Assembly: GCF_007655135.1 (NCBI RefSeq)
Contig: NC_045129.1
Location: 33,295,122-33,359,121 of the forward strand
Length of the DNA stretch: 64,000 nt
Source of the DNA: Punica granatum
Lineage: Eukaryota; Streptophyta; Magnoliopsida; Myrtales; Lythraceae
Reading direction: 5' to 3'
Under the pieces are notes generated by a model. It ran no database searches. It had not been told where the DNA came from and was given only the letters and a program-made list of their open reading frames with translations. Every line of letters begins with the position of its first letter. The stretch's first letter is position 1. The position numbers and the translations under genes were made by a program. Shown piece by piece: positions 11,834 to 24,918 of this stretch.

Positions 11834-14407
11834 TTAAATAAATTATAAAACATATAAGTATTCTAATATAAATAAAATATATAAGTGTGATAGATTGTGT
11901 CAAAGTCCAGCCCATAAATTAGGAAGATAATGGTCCGATACCCAAGATGTCATTTTTGGAAATATTAGATGGACAAAGTATGGAATTCAGTAAAACCTTT
12001 CCTGAAACCTGAACCGTATTATCGGGTCATTCCGTTTTGAACAGAAAAACCGAATTAATCGGCTTCGGAGAATATTCAATACGAAATTTCCATACACATT
12101 TCGGTTTCGAAATAGTTACGGTTTTCCAAATTAAAAATTATGGCTAACAATTCGGTCTCGAATTTATATATTTATATATAATTGCTTAGATATTTGCATT
12201 ATTATGTATAAAATGGAAATTAGAATTTCCAGAAGAATTCAAAAGGGGTAAAACAAAATCTTCCTCGGTTAGAAACAAAATCCGTTCCTCAATTTAATGC
12301 CTCAAACGTTTCGGAAATTTTATATTGTAATTGTAGTTGCAAAGCCCCATTTTCTTCTCTAGACGAACTCCTCTCCAACAGTCGTCAAGAATTAAAGAGG
12401 AAAAGAAAACTATCATCCGTCAAGAGAGCTAAAGAAGCATCGATGATCTAGAATAAGAGTCCATGACCCGTCAAATTGTCGAGTCGATGAGGGTGATTGC
12501 TCAGTTCCCGGTCGAACCGGTTCGACTTCTATTATTGTACCCTAGAAATTATTATTTTTCAATATTTATATAGAGACATGCACGTCTGAATTTTTCAACG
12601 GTACTCAATGTAGAAATGCCTCGGATTCGTTTAGGTGAGGGAACAACTTATTAATATATAATTAACAATGTGTATTTACTTTTAAGCACACCAAACCCTC
12701 GCATTAAAAGGAGAGGCGACCACTTTCCAGATAAAAGCGGAATACGATGGACGCAATTACGTTCAACTTGGATATATATTCTATGATAGATTTTCGTGTG
12801 ATAAATCGATCAATAGTAAGATTACTTTAAACATAATTAATGTCTCGTCAAACATGCTGTAAATGTAGCAATCAACAATGTATTTAGCGGTTCGATGCGT
12901 GAGGAGCTGATATAGTATGAATATGTGAGTCGTGCTATTATAAGGGTACTATATGCTACTTCCTAATAATCAAATGATGTTGATCTCTCAACTGTTATAA
13001 GTTGAACAAAGGCATTCCTATTTGCACGAATGGCTTACACGTAAGACCTTTTCACACACAAATATACGTACAACTAGGAATCAATGTCAAAACAATTTGA
13101 GAGAGAATTGATGATAATATGCGTCAATGTGTCTGACCATTTCGTTTAAGCTCTTTTTTTTTTTTGGGGGGGGGGGATTTGAAAAAGGAGGCTGATAACC
13201 TCGTTTAAGCTCATTTCTTAATTATTGAGCAAAACTGATACAGTTTGTATACTAAGTCCATGAACATCCCTCGTAACCAAACAAAAAAATTGATATTGCT
13301 TGTGTGACTTAATAAACAATCAGTTAACACGACTTTGTGAAAATGGCATGAAATTATCCGATATATCTCATGCATATATGCAAACCGGTTGTAACACGAA
13401 TTAAAATGAATGATGTGGGCATGAAGAATATGATTGTTAAAATTGACTAGTAAGGCCTGCAGTAACCATATATAGGCATTTTTGATTGAGGTTAATTTGA
13501 CCCAAAAGACATAAAGGAAGGATTGATGGGCACAATTAGGATTTGTTGAAAGATGAGAGAGGGGGAGGCAACCTCGGATTCTAGAAAAGTTGGCAAAATG
13601 CGTCGATCTCAACAAATCTTACAAGCAAAGTAAGCGAACTGTTTTTGGTATTTTAGGATTTTCAACATATTTGGGAATTTTGATTGTCGACAAAAAGGAG
13701 ATTACTTTGGGGACAAACCCAAGTGGATCAACTAGCAAATCGATCTCTTTAGCTAATTATTTTATCCTGTATCAACCCTCATTCCGAAGCAATTATGTAC
13801 GGATATTAACTGCTTATACATATATAAAATTAGAATATCTATCCATGCACACGTTTGCACAGTATTAGTTAAATTTCTTTTATAGGTAAAAGGGGACGGG
13901 GACGACCGGTGTAATAATCCCAACAGGACGTAATAATATGGGTTCGAATCTCATCACAGAATGTCCGATTTAAGCCATAGCTATGTCAGGATCCAAGGGC
14001 CTAGGTTTGTTACCGTGACCCGAATGAGGTATCAGAAAAACACTACTCATCCTCAAATCTAACTACTACCGAAAGCGGATTAGACAACAAATAAGGGGAT
14101 CTTCCATCCCTTATTTCCTCCTAGGTCTCTAAAGAGACTTCAACCCCTGACCTAATACTGGGAACGCTAGCGCGTTACTAACTGAGGTACATCTCATTGG
14201 TCAATATTTGTTAATTTACTTTATCTTCTCTTATACTATTTTAATTTTACTAGAAATTCTAACATGACATTAAGTCACGAAAACACATTCGGTGCTTTCT
14301 ATTTAAGTGTTTAGTACTTTAATTTTTAGTACTACTATTATTCGTGATGAAAAGTACATAAAATACTAATTTTTTTTAATTGAAATACTAAATAGTTAAA
14401 CTAAAAA
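11834..14407. other. Intergenic, no gene seen
   Basis: AT-rich spacer. Around 13,905-14,200 is a SINE-like patch with GGGTTCGAATCTC (box-B-like, 13,939-13,951) followed by segments that look tRNA-derived, too diverged for firm boundaries. The open frames at 13,211-13,868 have no recognisable motif. Confidence 0.5.
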
Positions 14408-14750
14408 GGGATTTTTACTTAAAATGACCCATGATTTACTTGTTTTGTCAAATCTATCATATGCTTTTTTTTTGTCAAATCTATTCATGGTTTACGTTTT
14501 GCATCAAATCTATCCCGGCGTTATCTTTTCCGTCGACATCTAACGGCCGTGCTGATGTGGCACGTGGAGAGATAGTGGGCCACATTGCCATGTGGGCGCC
14601 ACGTCAGCACGACCGTTAGATGTCGACGGAAAAGGTGACACCGGGATAGATTTGATGCAAAAAATATATCATGGGATAGATTTGACAAAAAAAAAGCATA
14701 TGATAGATTTGACAAAACGGGTAAACCATTGGCCATTTTAGGTAAATTCC
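14408..14750. repeat. Foldback MITE with near-perfect hairpin
   Basis: The left arm runs through TCAAATCTATCCCGGCG, TTTTCCGTCGACATCTAACG and GTGCTGATGTGG. The right arm returns CCACGTCAGCAC, CGTTAGATGTCGACGGAAAA and CGGGATAGATTTGA. The loop is only about 40 bp, around 14,575. Arm similarity is higher than in the related 11,468-11,833 copy, so this one is younger. Confidence 0.85.
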
Positions 14751-14955
14751 CCAACTAAAAATACTATATACTTAAACTTATGAAAGTATCAACATATCAC
14801 CGGGATCTAATGTCATTGTAAATGGACCGTTCAAATGTCCTCTACTTGGACTTGCATTGATCAATCCCAAATTTAGATTAGGTAATATTGGATACATAAT
14901 TCAAATATATTTTAACATTTCTAAATGCCTTCCCATAAAAAGGCAAAAATTTTAT

Positions 14956-15354
14956 CTTGTTTGGTACATGGAAATGGAATGTGAATGAATAGAATAAATT
15001 TTGTATAGTGAAATGTGATCATATTGAGAAAAGCAATGATTTATAGGTTGAACTATCAAATATGAAGGAATTGATGTACTTGAATGAACTTATTTTGTAA
15101 ATATAATGCTATACATTTTAATTTTAAAGTTATTAACTTAAAATATATATGATGCTGAAAAAACTTATTAGAAATGATAGAATGGACATTTTTTAAGTTT
15201 TTTTTTAAGGAATGATCATTCAATCAAGTTGAAAGTACATCTTTCAATGGAATGATCATTCTAACTCATGAAAATATTGCCATATATATAAGCAATTAGA
15301 GTGAAAGAATGGGATATTCATCCTATTCCATTTTATTTCCCATAGACCAAACGG
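14956..15354. mobile_element. MITE with CTTGTTTGGT-type terminal inverted repeats
   Basis: The left end CTTGTTTGGTACATGGAAAT is the inverted match of the right end (TTTATTTCCCATAGACCAAACGG). The AT-rich interior has no coding capacity. Resembles Tourist/Stowaway-like MITEs, but the superfamily is not certain. Confidence 0.55.
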
Positions 15355-17289
15355 AAGTTAATTAGATTGCTGGTAATTTTAACTACATATGTATCGTACC
15401 AAAATTCAGATAAATAAAATATCTTGTAACATATCATTCATCCTCCAATAAAAAATTATTGTATTCATTTCTGTTATTAAGACATAAAAGATGCCAATGA
15501 ATATAGTAGGAGATTAAAGGAAAAAGTAAAGAGATATGAAAAGTTTTTACAAATAATAAGAAAAAATAAATTTCTTAGTTATAAGGCTGAGAGCTACTTA
15601 ACTTCCTTATTATAACAAATCATTTAGATTAGTGGTTTTCTTTGATCTTTAATTTTCACCCTTTTTGTATAAGTAATTGAATAACTCTTGTTTTTCCATG
15701 TAAAACGATAACTCTAGCTATATATATATATATATATATATATGAAAATGGAATGAAGATCTGTATATATATACGTTTTTTGGTAGTCATTTCATGTATG
15801 TGATCATGCATGCCAACAAAATTGGACCAGAGTAAGGTGCGCAAAATTCTTTTTCGGAAGGGGAAAAGGGATCGCTAATGATTGAAGAAGAGGGCACTTC
15901 TAATGAATGGAACTATCCCTTCACATTACCCTTTTTCCTTAAATTATATATTGTTATTATTATCATACATTTCATATTAAATAAAAAAGAAAAAAAGAGT
16001 TGAGATAAAAATGGATGTTTATGTTCAAAAACTAGCTTTTGCAGCCCACTAGGATATGTTTCGGACGGTTGAAAGTTAAAGCTTTTAGCCAACACCCCAT
16101 CTTCATCTATCATTTCTTTGGCACAAAAAGCTAAAAATTCGGGATATATTTCATTTTGCTGGGGGATCAAGATAATTATGATCTTTTGTAGTCAAGCACA
16201 TCAATGCTAATTAATAACAACTATATATTTTCCAAGAGTTTTGAGAATTAATTAAAGTTAGTCATGATAAGCGGATATTAAGGCTACAAAAATGGTGGAA
16301 GAGGGTTTATTAAAATGACATATGTCGCCATTTGAAACTATGAAGTTCCGGATTCGACCTTCTCAATAGAGGTTTGATGTTCATATATTTATCTCCTACT
16401 ATTCTTATATTAAGTCTTAAGTCTCTTTTATAATCGAAAAAAGGATAGTTGTAAAACTTAAAATATCAAATTAGATGGAGCCTTTACCAACCCAAAAAAG
16501 GGAACTCTTCTTTTTTTCTCACAATTTAAATTAGACGAAAGGCTTGTGCATATGTATGAGCTAGAGTTGTCGCCTATATGTATTAAAAAGATTGAATGGT
16601 AATTGGACGGATATATAAGTAGTATTAAATTTAGTCGTGATGAATATTTGTCTATGAAGAAGTTAATTTTCATTTTCTATTGTGACAATTTATTTAATTA
16701 AAGTGTATTTTTTTCATTATCACCCAAAAAAAGGTTTTTTTTCATTAGTCATACTTTGATTAAAATTTTTTCTATTTTTGTTGTGAGACTAACTTTCACA
16801 ACAACTACACAGTTTTAGAGAAAGAGTGTTTTCGTTTTTTTCTTGCAAAGATACTAAGGGCATATATCCATCTTAATGTTTTAAACACTATGTATAATGT
16901 ATAATATATATGTCTATATATATAAATATAAAGAAACTTTTCGACTTTTATAGCTGATAATTTTTGGAGTTTCGTTGATAGTGTGGCACGCTAATAGCAC
17001 ACCATTTCTCATACGGTAATTGATGAAAATTTTAAAAGCCACTCAATTATAAGCTTTTTATGTCCTATATGGCACCATCCTATTAGTTATTTTATCTTTT
17101 ATAATTGTATATAGATATAGATGTATACATGTAGAGTATCCTCATTTTCACTATAAATTAAACAATTATGATGGAAGAAATTAACTCTTCTCTATTTTCT
17201 GGTGGAAATGATATATATTTCATTAATCAGCACACATGATATACATTAAATGACCACATAATATTGTGGGCGCCTAACCCAGCCACGAC
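15355..17289. other. Intergenic, no gene seen
   Basis: Contains an AT microsatellite (15,719-15,744) and a weak box-B-like motif near 16,350. A minus-strand open frame of about 85 codons at 15,913-16,170 starts from TTG and has no homology I recognise. Confidence 0.55.
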
Positions 17290-18040
17290 GTTGCCTGAGT
17301 CTATCCCGGTCATGACACTGCTGGTGTTTGTCCCGACCATAGAACTACTGGGCAACAACATACCCTTTATTACAAAACCAACAAGGAAAACAAACTGCAC
17401 ATTGTATAGAAATTGATCACAACCACATGATTCAGGGCAGATCGGTCCCGATAACAGATCTTCAAAGAATAACCAAGCATATACACAACCTAAACAAATC
17501 AGAAGCTCTTCTAAATGGACACCAGGGGGGAAACAAAAGCAAACACAACCATAACATCGGACTATGTCGATAAATTGTCAACGGTGAACATCTAAGAGGC
17601 CAAAGTTTCTAACTTAGGGTAGAGAAAAGAAAAACGTGACCGTCAAGGGCTCTAGAAGAGTCGCGCTTAAGTCAACCTGGTACATCAAGGCGTGAACTGA
17701 ATTAATGCTGAGCTGCGGGGGAATCAGACAGTAGAAGATCGTGGTGGGTTGCACCTCTGCGCGACGATGGACCGACGGTGGCTTGGTGAAAAGATCGGGA
17801 TGGGGTCAACAAGATGTGGCGAGTGTAGAGTACAGGGAAGTAGATTCGGCTTTGAGGAATGGTGGAGGAAAGATGAAGCCAAAGACATAGAAAGAAGAGA
17901 TAATAGAGTCTTCGGGGCACGAAAAAGACCTTAGTCGCCCGACGCGCTCATTCTGGGTTAAGGGCGGCGGTGGCAGCGGTGGGAACAGAGGGGTGGGTTA
18001 CTAGTTCTAAGGTTTGGGGGGAGAGAACATAGGTGATTTT
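17290..18040 (-). other. GC-richer block, possible old retroelement body
   Basis: Read on the minus strand it starts pyrimidine-rich, passes through a GC-rich middle and ends AT-rich. This is the same compositional order as the poly(A)-tailed elements at 18,044, 22,880 and 25,868. No clear tail or duplication is visible, and the short open frames look accidental. Confidence 0.3.
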
Positions 18041-18043
18041 CAA

Positions 18044-19640
18044 TTTTTTTTTTCGACAAATCAATAAATGTCCATTGATAACAAAAACGAGTACAAGAGG
18101 AAAATGTTCAATAGGATGCATTATGGAGCTAAAAAAAACAACAAATCCACCTAAATCTCCACAAATGGAGATACAAGTGATTAGAGCACATCAAATAATC
18201 ATAGATATAGTTGTAGAGATCATTCTAATTGCTATATTTCGTTCTCAACTTCTTGCGACTAAACTCTATATGGATCCCAGTAAAAACCGAGAAGCAGATC
18301 ATATCGCAACCCAATAAAAACTACTTCACGGGGAAGTAGATCCAAGAGGAGTCTTGAATTGGTACTCAGCGCTGGAGCCTTCCACAGATCAAACCTCTGA
18401 ATCAATTCGATCTATCAAATCCTAAACAGCCCGATCCCTAAACATTCAAATCAATTCAACTAGATGCCTTTGATCGTTTTAAACCAGCGGCATCTTAACT
18501 AATCAAAATTAACTAAACTATCAAACCAAAGTACCAAGTTTCATTGATTGGTTTATATCAATGAATGTTGTCGGGAGCTAAAACATGCAAAACCAACAAA
18601 AAAAATAGCAGAGCCACGAAAAGTTAATTGTGTAGGTGGTGGATATGATCAGTTGTGCTAGAGGTCTGATCCTTTATAGCGGAGGGCGGGGATTCTATCC
18701 CAAGTAGGATGGCGAAAGTCCTTAGAAATAGAAGCTGCCATCGAACGGAGGGTCAAATAGGCAAGGAGGTAGGGAAGGACGCCGCCACTGTGTAGGTGCC
18801 ACAAGTCAGGTCGGGTTGAATGGGAAAATTGGTCAAGACTCTAGATCGAGTTGGGCTGCAAGTCGGGTTGGGCAACATGTCTTTCCATCAGGTCGCAACA
18901 AAGGCATATCCGGTAGGGTCAAGGCATGACTGATTGGTTGTGGGTTGGCTCAGGATGAAGATCGGAGGCAACTGGCCTACTTCGGGGTGGTGGAACCTCT
19001 GTTGATCCTCATTGACGACCGAGGAAATGAAGGTTGTCTTCCTTTACCATAACAAATCTGGTTGGTGGTGGAGAAATCATGACCTCGCTGGGGAGCGGGA
19101 GGCTGCTCCATCAGAGGATAACTTAATGCACCATTGGAAACAAAGAGGAGGAGGAGGAGGGCCTTTGCAACCTCTAAAGGTGTCGTCAACACAACCTTCG
19201 ATACAGATCTGAGGGCCATCAATTAAGGAAAACTAGCGATTCGCAGCTAACGTGGTGGATCTTCCACCCCAACCCCATACCTAGCCTCCTCAAAGAAGGT
19301 GTTTTAACCAAGACCTGGCTTTTGTAAAGAGAATGACCCATCGTCGAGATCCGCCGCAAAGATCCCCCACCGTGGAGGAGCTCTGAGTAGAGGCACTGCG
19401 ACTCGCGCTGTGCTAGGTAGAAGACCACTGAGCGAAAGGGCACCGTGACCCTTGACTGGATTGGAGGACGACCGGCTAAAGGGACCATCGTCCCGACCAT
19501 GGCGTGTTGAAAGCGATGCCGTCACTTCCATCGGCCTCCCTCAACCATCCAAGGAGTGGAAGAGTAGGGAGGGGAGGAGAAAAGGAAAGGACCTACCGGG
19601 ATTGAGGATATCTGATAGATAAAGGGTAATGCCAGCTTCC
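18044..19640 (-). mobile_element. Poly(A)-tailed retroelement, copy A (inverted)
   Basis: The T run at 18,044-18,053 is the poly(A) tail of a minus-strand element. The adjacent segment, reversed, reads GTACTCGTTTTTGTTATCAA then TGGACATTTATTGATTTGTCG. It matches the 3' ends of the two plus-strand copies at 24.65 and 27.3 kb. The GAGTACCAATTCAAGACTCC segment (reverse of about 18,345-18,375) matches them further upstream. The 5' end near 19,640 is uncertain and I found no clear target-site duplication. No intact protein is encoded. Confidence 0.6.
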
Positions 19641-21690
19641 CGATCCCAGTGGTAGTGTAACTGAACGTGTCTGGCCTAAGCCGAACGCGCCGGTGAAGTC
19701 GGCTCAATTAGAGTTTGTTGTAAGGGAGGAGTTGGGGGAAGAGAGGTCAGAGTCACTCGTGTATATTTTGTTCGACTTCCAGTTTAAATTAACTCTTCTG
19801 ATTAATAGCAATTTTGATGCGACCAAAATAAACACATGTCTTGTAAATAAGGCATATAATATTTTTTTTTGTTTACCATGCATGATACGTAGAGTATATG
19901 ACATTTATGTATGTTATAGTGTATATATATATATATATGTATGTATATTAGGCAAAAAAAAAAAAACGTACTGGTAGAAAACAAAGAAAAGAAAGAGGGT
20001 GATTGGGTTCCATGCATGTGCATTTGCATTTGCAATTTCACATGCACGGGGCACGAGGAAGCATCGGGCGTAGTGAAAAATGCTATACATGATTGAGCAA
20101 AATTGGATCGACTATATATAAAAGAAATAAAATTAAAGTGAAAAAGGAAAAAAGAAATCGATATATATCGAGATTCTCCAACATGAAACTGACAATGATC
20201 ACAACCCGCACGAATTCCTCTTCATTGGATTCCCCTTCCTTCTATCAGACACGACCAGACACCCACCTTGCGAACAACATTCATCCCATATACCACCTTT
20301 GAATTTACCACAGAGAATTACAGAAATAAATAAATATCATCTTTCAATTTTCTTTTTAGATAATTAATTATTATATTCAACTTATTTATTGAGACTAATT
20401 TCCACTCAAATGTCAGTTTTACTATAATTATGTTTTCAATGAGTTTTAACCCTTACGTTATAAGTAAATTTATTCACAACACGCAGTTTGTTATCGCACT
20501 ATGCCTTGATTTGAAATTTACACATATATGTTGTCATTCCTTCAAAAGAAGATGTGTGATATTGATATTCTTAAACCTTATTCCTTTTCGAAAAAAGAAA
20601 AGAAACTTGAAAGATGTCAGAATAACGCGAATATTCATGAATTCTTGCCGCTTCCATCCCAAGGTAGTCCTTGGGGACTTGCATCTCTTCTCACATCTTT
20701 CAAAGAGACAGACCAAAAAAAGTTACCGATATATATATATATATATATATATATTTCATATGTAAATCGGGAGCACATGAGCATCATGTTTACTTGGTCT
20801 CTCTCACTCGAGAATGAAATTAAAGATCGAAACTTGTTGGTATTAAATCTTGACGGGGAAGCGACATGAAACTCGTATCTCCTTTATCCATGATATATCT
20901 CAAGTCCCACTACTTGTTCATACAAGGGTCTATGCACGTGGCTGATACTGGCACATTCGACATGACGATAATTGGGTTTTCATATATAGCCACACAATAT
21001 GGAAAGAATACTGGGGGTACAAACTATATGAAGAATACTGGGGGTACAAACTCACTTGCTTTGAATTTACGAATAGCTGTCGACGGTCGTTGGCATTCAT
21101 GCTAATAGTTCGATGTGATTTGTGGTACCACTATAACGATTATCGCACATATAAATGAGAAGAGAATAAACATAATCAAATCGATTGATCAAAAGTCATA
21201 TCCTTTACTTTCTCAGGTTGACTTGACAAACAAAAGCCGATAAATTACAAGCACAAAAGCTAATTACGTATAATCACAAACCCACAGACATCTAACCAAC
21301 CCACTACATTTTGCACTCTCACAAATCCCCACAACATAGTCAGCAAAGGGGGAAAAAAAACTAAATATTAATTTTGGAGTTTTATTAACTCCAAAAATTA
21401 ATTTAGCTGGACCTCCCAGCTAAATTTTAATCTAATTAATGACTATATAGTGTCATCTCCTAGCAAACCCTAGCCCTAACTACATGGCTCATCAATCCAA
21501 TCTTAGTACTAATTATCATATCGGTTATTCGATTTCGCCCGAGCCGTGCATGATGAGAAGGCTGCACATGTCTCGAGCATCGGCCGAGGCCGAGAAAAGC
21601 CTCGCGGGGTCATCACGTTAACCGAAGCGATGACCATTAGGTCAAAAAAGGAAAAAAGAAAAAAAGAAAAAAAAATGGAAATAGAAAGAA
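19641..21690. other. Intergenic, no gene seen
   Basis: AT microsatellites at 19,921 and 20,729. A short duplicated phrase GAATACTGGGGGTACAAACT occurs twice, 27 bp apart, near 21,006 and 21,033. The stretch from 21,360 to 21,690 is probably the 3' flank of the SMR gene. Confidence 0.55.
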
Positions 21691-21696
21691 GACCCT

Positions 21697-22095
21697 TCAA
21701 ACCGAAATACCGCGAAAGGCGAAGTTGAAGAAGAGCTCGATATCCGGGTGAGCGAAGAAGGCGATAGGCCTCCTCTGCAAGAAGCAGTTCTTGGACACGA
21801 CCCTCTGCTTCTTCGGAGCGGGCGGGCAGGTCTCGATCGCTGGTATCCGGTATCTCCGAGCCTTCGGGGTGGAGCAGCTGATGCCCCCAGTTCCAGCGGG
21901 GTTGCTACCGGAGGAGCTCGTGCAGGAGGAAGACATCGAGGTCGATGGGGAATCTGCGGGAACTTCTTGGTTCTTCGGCTTCCCGAGCCTCTTCTTGCGA
22001 CGGTTCCGTCTCGGTTTAGCAGCCGATGGTGCTGAGGTGGTCCTTGAACTTCTCGGGGACCTTCTTCTGCTGATTCTGCAGCCCTTTGGTGCCAT
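21697..22095 (-). CDS. SMR: SIAMESE-RELATED cyclin-dependent kinase inhibitor
   Basis: A single-exon 132-residue protein from an ATG at 22,095-22,093. SMR proteins bind CDK-cyclin complexes and promote the switch from mitosis to endoreduplication or arrest growth under stress. Residues 8-40 are strongly basic (RRRSPRSSR, KPRRNRRKKR), probably nuclear localisation. Residues 50-65 are a Ser-rich linker. The diagnostic block is CSTPKARRYRIP (74-85) followed by CPPAPKKQR (90-98), and then the cyclin-contact-like tail RRPIAFFAHPDIELFF (108-123). The tail ending FRGISV is like that of the SMR8/SMR9-type subgroup, an assignment made from memory of the family. The frame is open upstream to 22,200, but the ATG chosen is the first that gives a typical SMR length. 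The long leader upstream (to about 22,540) has no other coding frame. Confidence 0.85.
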   Translation of the reverse strand: MAPKGCRISRRRSPRSSRTTSAPSAAKPRRNRRKKRLGKPKNQEVPADSPSTSMSSSCTSSSGSNPAGTGGISCSTPKARRYRIPAIETCPPAPKKQRVVSKNCFLQRRPIAFFAHPDIELFFNFAFRGISV

Positions 22096-22864
22096 TAGAG
22101 GATGCTGCTCTGCTCTGAACTGAAGAACTGACTCTGCTAAAACTGAGTACAGAAAAGCAGAGATCTTTGCTAGATGCAGGGGCAAAGAAGGGGTTAGCAA
22201 TCATCAATGGCAACTACCCACCGCCATTATATATGTATATATCTTCTGGGGGGTATATATATAGATAGATGCGTTAAAGCTGCTGGCGATGGATGTATTT
22301 GACTGGGAAAAGTGGTAAAAAGACAGGTGACAGGTTCTTTGGAAACAAACCTTTTTGAGGGTTGGAGAGAAGAAAGCAGAAAGAGAACTCCCCTGTGGTT
22401 TCTGCTAAAGAAGGGAAAAGAAAAGAACCCCACTAAGGAACAGAGCAATCGCTCATAAGCAAAGAAGGCAGAGCTTTCATCAGGGGTGCGAGATTAGAGA
22501 CCAGAGACTACATCATCATCACCATCACCACCATGGCCAATGTGAGCTATGTGCTGTAAGAGCAGAGCAACGGAGGTTTTAGTTGTTGTTTGGCTTTGGA
22601 TAATGAAGGCAGAGAGGTTAATGGGTGGTTTTAGGGAGGTGAATGGTGATGCCAGGGAACGAGAGGCAAAACGGAGTGAGAGAGAGGTGGAAAAGGTCGT
22701 TTAACCTTTTGTGTGTCTTCTTTATTTTAAGGTTTTTAGGACTTTGGTGGTGATGGAGGCGGTGGGCGAGGTGCAATAATTTGGGTAGCCCTGCCCGCTG
22801 CCCGAAATAATCTGGGTATAGTATGGAGTGGATTTCAAATTATTATTATTATAAAATCTTTGTA

Positions 22865-24700
22865 TGAGGTGTGAAGTTAAGAAGAATCAGGGTAAATCAA
22901 ATTTATCTTAACTTTTACTTAATTCCATTTATTTTGAATTCAACAATATAATTATTATTTTTTCATATTTTTTCAATTTTTTTAAAATTTCAATTCATTT
23001 TTTAATATTGAATTCTCTCAACTATTCATTACTTTTTTTCACAATTTAACAACACAATCATTATTTTCTCTCAACTAATCATTATTTTTTCTACAATTTA
23101 AAAATACATCCATTACTTTATCTCAACTAGTCATTACTTTTTCTACATTTTTTCTCATAATTCAACAATATAATCATTACAAACCAATTAAAACCAAAAT
23201 TCAACTTTAAAACCAAACACAACATCAATTTCGTTGAATCACCCCTTCCTCTTTCTTTCTCCCACACTTCAAAGAAAAGAGGAGAAAAAACTCTAGAAGC
23301 CATGTTGCTAGAGTGTCCTGCGCCACGTCACTGGGATTAGGAAGCCGTCGCCATCCTCTACCTCCCAGTTGCCTTTGATCTCGGTGGCTCTCCTTCCCTT
23401 CCCCGTTCCTCCCCCTTTTTCTCTTTCTCCTGAACAGTGACGGAGGTTTATTGGGCTGCCTGTGTCGTCGGCATCACTGTCATGGTCTCTTGGTGGCGGA
23501 TCCCATCACCGATGTGCGATGGGCCTTAAATCTTGCACGATTGATCTCTACCTCAGCCTCAGTTTCCTCATTTGCGACGGGTCGATTTCTCCCTCTCGGC
23601 TCCTAGAGGAGGCCTAAAGTCTTCTCTACCACAAATCGTTGTCTCCGTCGCGCAGTCCTGTGTCGGGGGCGGTGAAGAGGATATCCTAGAGGTTGCAGCG
23701 GCTCTACCCCTTCCTCTCCGTCTTGGAGTCATGTGGCGATGGTTTTGTCCTCTCTCCTCCGGTGACCCACGCCCTCTCCCTCTTCGGCCTTCCTGTGATG
23801 GAGAGCGATGGCGTTAGGCTTGCTCCTTGTGGTGGTGGTACTCTGGAATGGTGGCGAGCACTACAGCTGTATGGCCACTCTCTCGTTTGGTTTACGGAGC
23901 CACAGGCCTGGTCCGACTGACAGGTACGACCCGACTTGCAACAAACCCGACTAGCCCCTGAATCACCGACCTTACTATTTGGAACTCTTTCTCACCCCGG
24001 TGGTGGCTTCTCGTCTACGGCTTCTTCGTTTACTTGCGACAGTATCCTCGCCTTCCACGTCAAAAGATTATAGCTTTAATTTGATTGCTCGAACTGCTGC
24101 TTGAAAAAATCGGCCTTTTATGGCTTGTTTTATGCCAATTTTCCATATGTCTTGGCTTCCCTGTGATAGTCGGTTGTTTGAACCGATCATGCATCCTGAC
24201 CGATTTGATTTGATTATCTTGGTTGATAATCACTGCTTTGAACTTATCAAATATGTTTGGTTGCTTGGTTTGAATATCTAGGGATTTGGTTTTTTAGGAA
24301 TTGGTTTAACTTATTAGATCTAGAATTGTGATATATGAAGGGTTCTTACACTGAGTACTAGTTCGAGAGCCCTCTTAGCTTTGCTTCTCTGTTTCCACAT
24401 AGTAGCAGCTTTATATGGATTGCACTTGACTCCGCTTTCCAACACTGTCTGGGTTCATATAGAGTTTAGTTCTAAGAGGTCAGAAATGGACATATAGCAC
24501 ATGGAAGGATTTTTGCAACTGTATTTATGCTCATTGTATTATGCTTTGTCACATTGTCTTTCTCTTACAATTATCTTGGTGATCTGCTTTATTTTTCTGT
24601 CTTTATAATTTTCTCTAGAACATTTTACCATGTACTCGTTTTGGTTATTAATGGACAATCATTGATTGTCGAGCAAAAAAAAAAGTGAGGTGTGAAGTTA
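22865..24700 (+). mobile_element. Poly(A)-tailed retroelement, copy B, with 15-bp target-site duplication
   Basis: TGAGGTGTGAAGTTA occurs at 22,865-22,879 and again, perfectly, at 24,686-24,700 directly after an A run (24,675-24,684). The 1.8 kb between has a pyrimidine-rich start, a GC-rich middle without a long intact frame, and a 3' segment related to copies A and C (TATGAAGGGTTCTTACACTG... TTAATGGACAATCATTGATTG). This is the signature of LINE-machinery retroposition. A MITE-like AT-rich block sits inside near the left end. Confidence 0.8.
22888..23222. mobile_element. AT-rich MITE nested in or next to copy B
   Basis: Starts GGGTAAATCAAATTTATC and ends AACTTTAAAACCAAACAC. It matches the broken MITE at 34,605-34,812 plus 40,029-40,160 in inverse orientation, including the repeated CAACAATATAATCATTA phrases. 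Confidence 0.55.
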
Positions 24701-24918
24701 GTAACTTTGGACAAAGTTCGAAATGTAATATTATCATACGATACATATATGATCATTTAAAATTTTCTTTCGGAGCATATAGACATAAGCTCAACTTTCT
24801 TCAATCATAGCCAGGTGATAAAAAGACTCAAAAACTAACGTGTACAACAGCTATACAATATACGCTAACATTTGCATAATCACAACCTTATGTAAGGGCT
24901 ATTGTTAGAGAACATTAA

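Noticed and set aside
15913..16170. 85-codon minus-strand open frame with fairly balanced composition
   Set aside because: It starts with TTG rather than ATG, there is no splice context or known motif, and the surroundings are AT-rich repeats.
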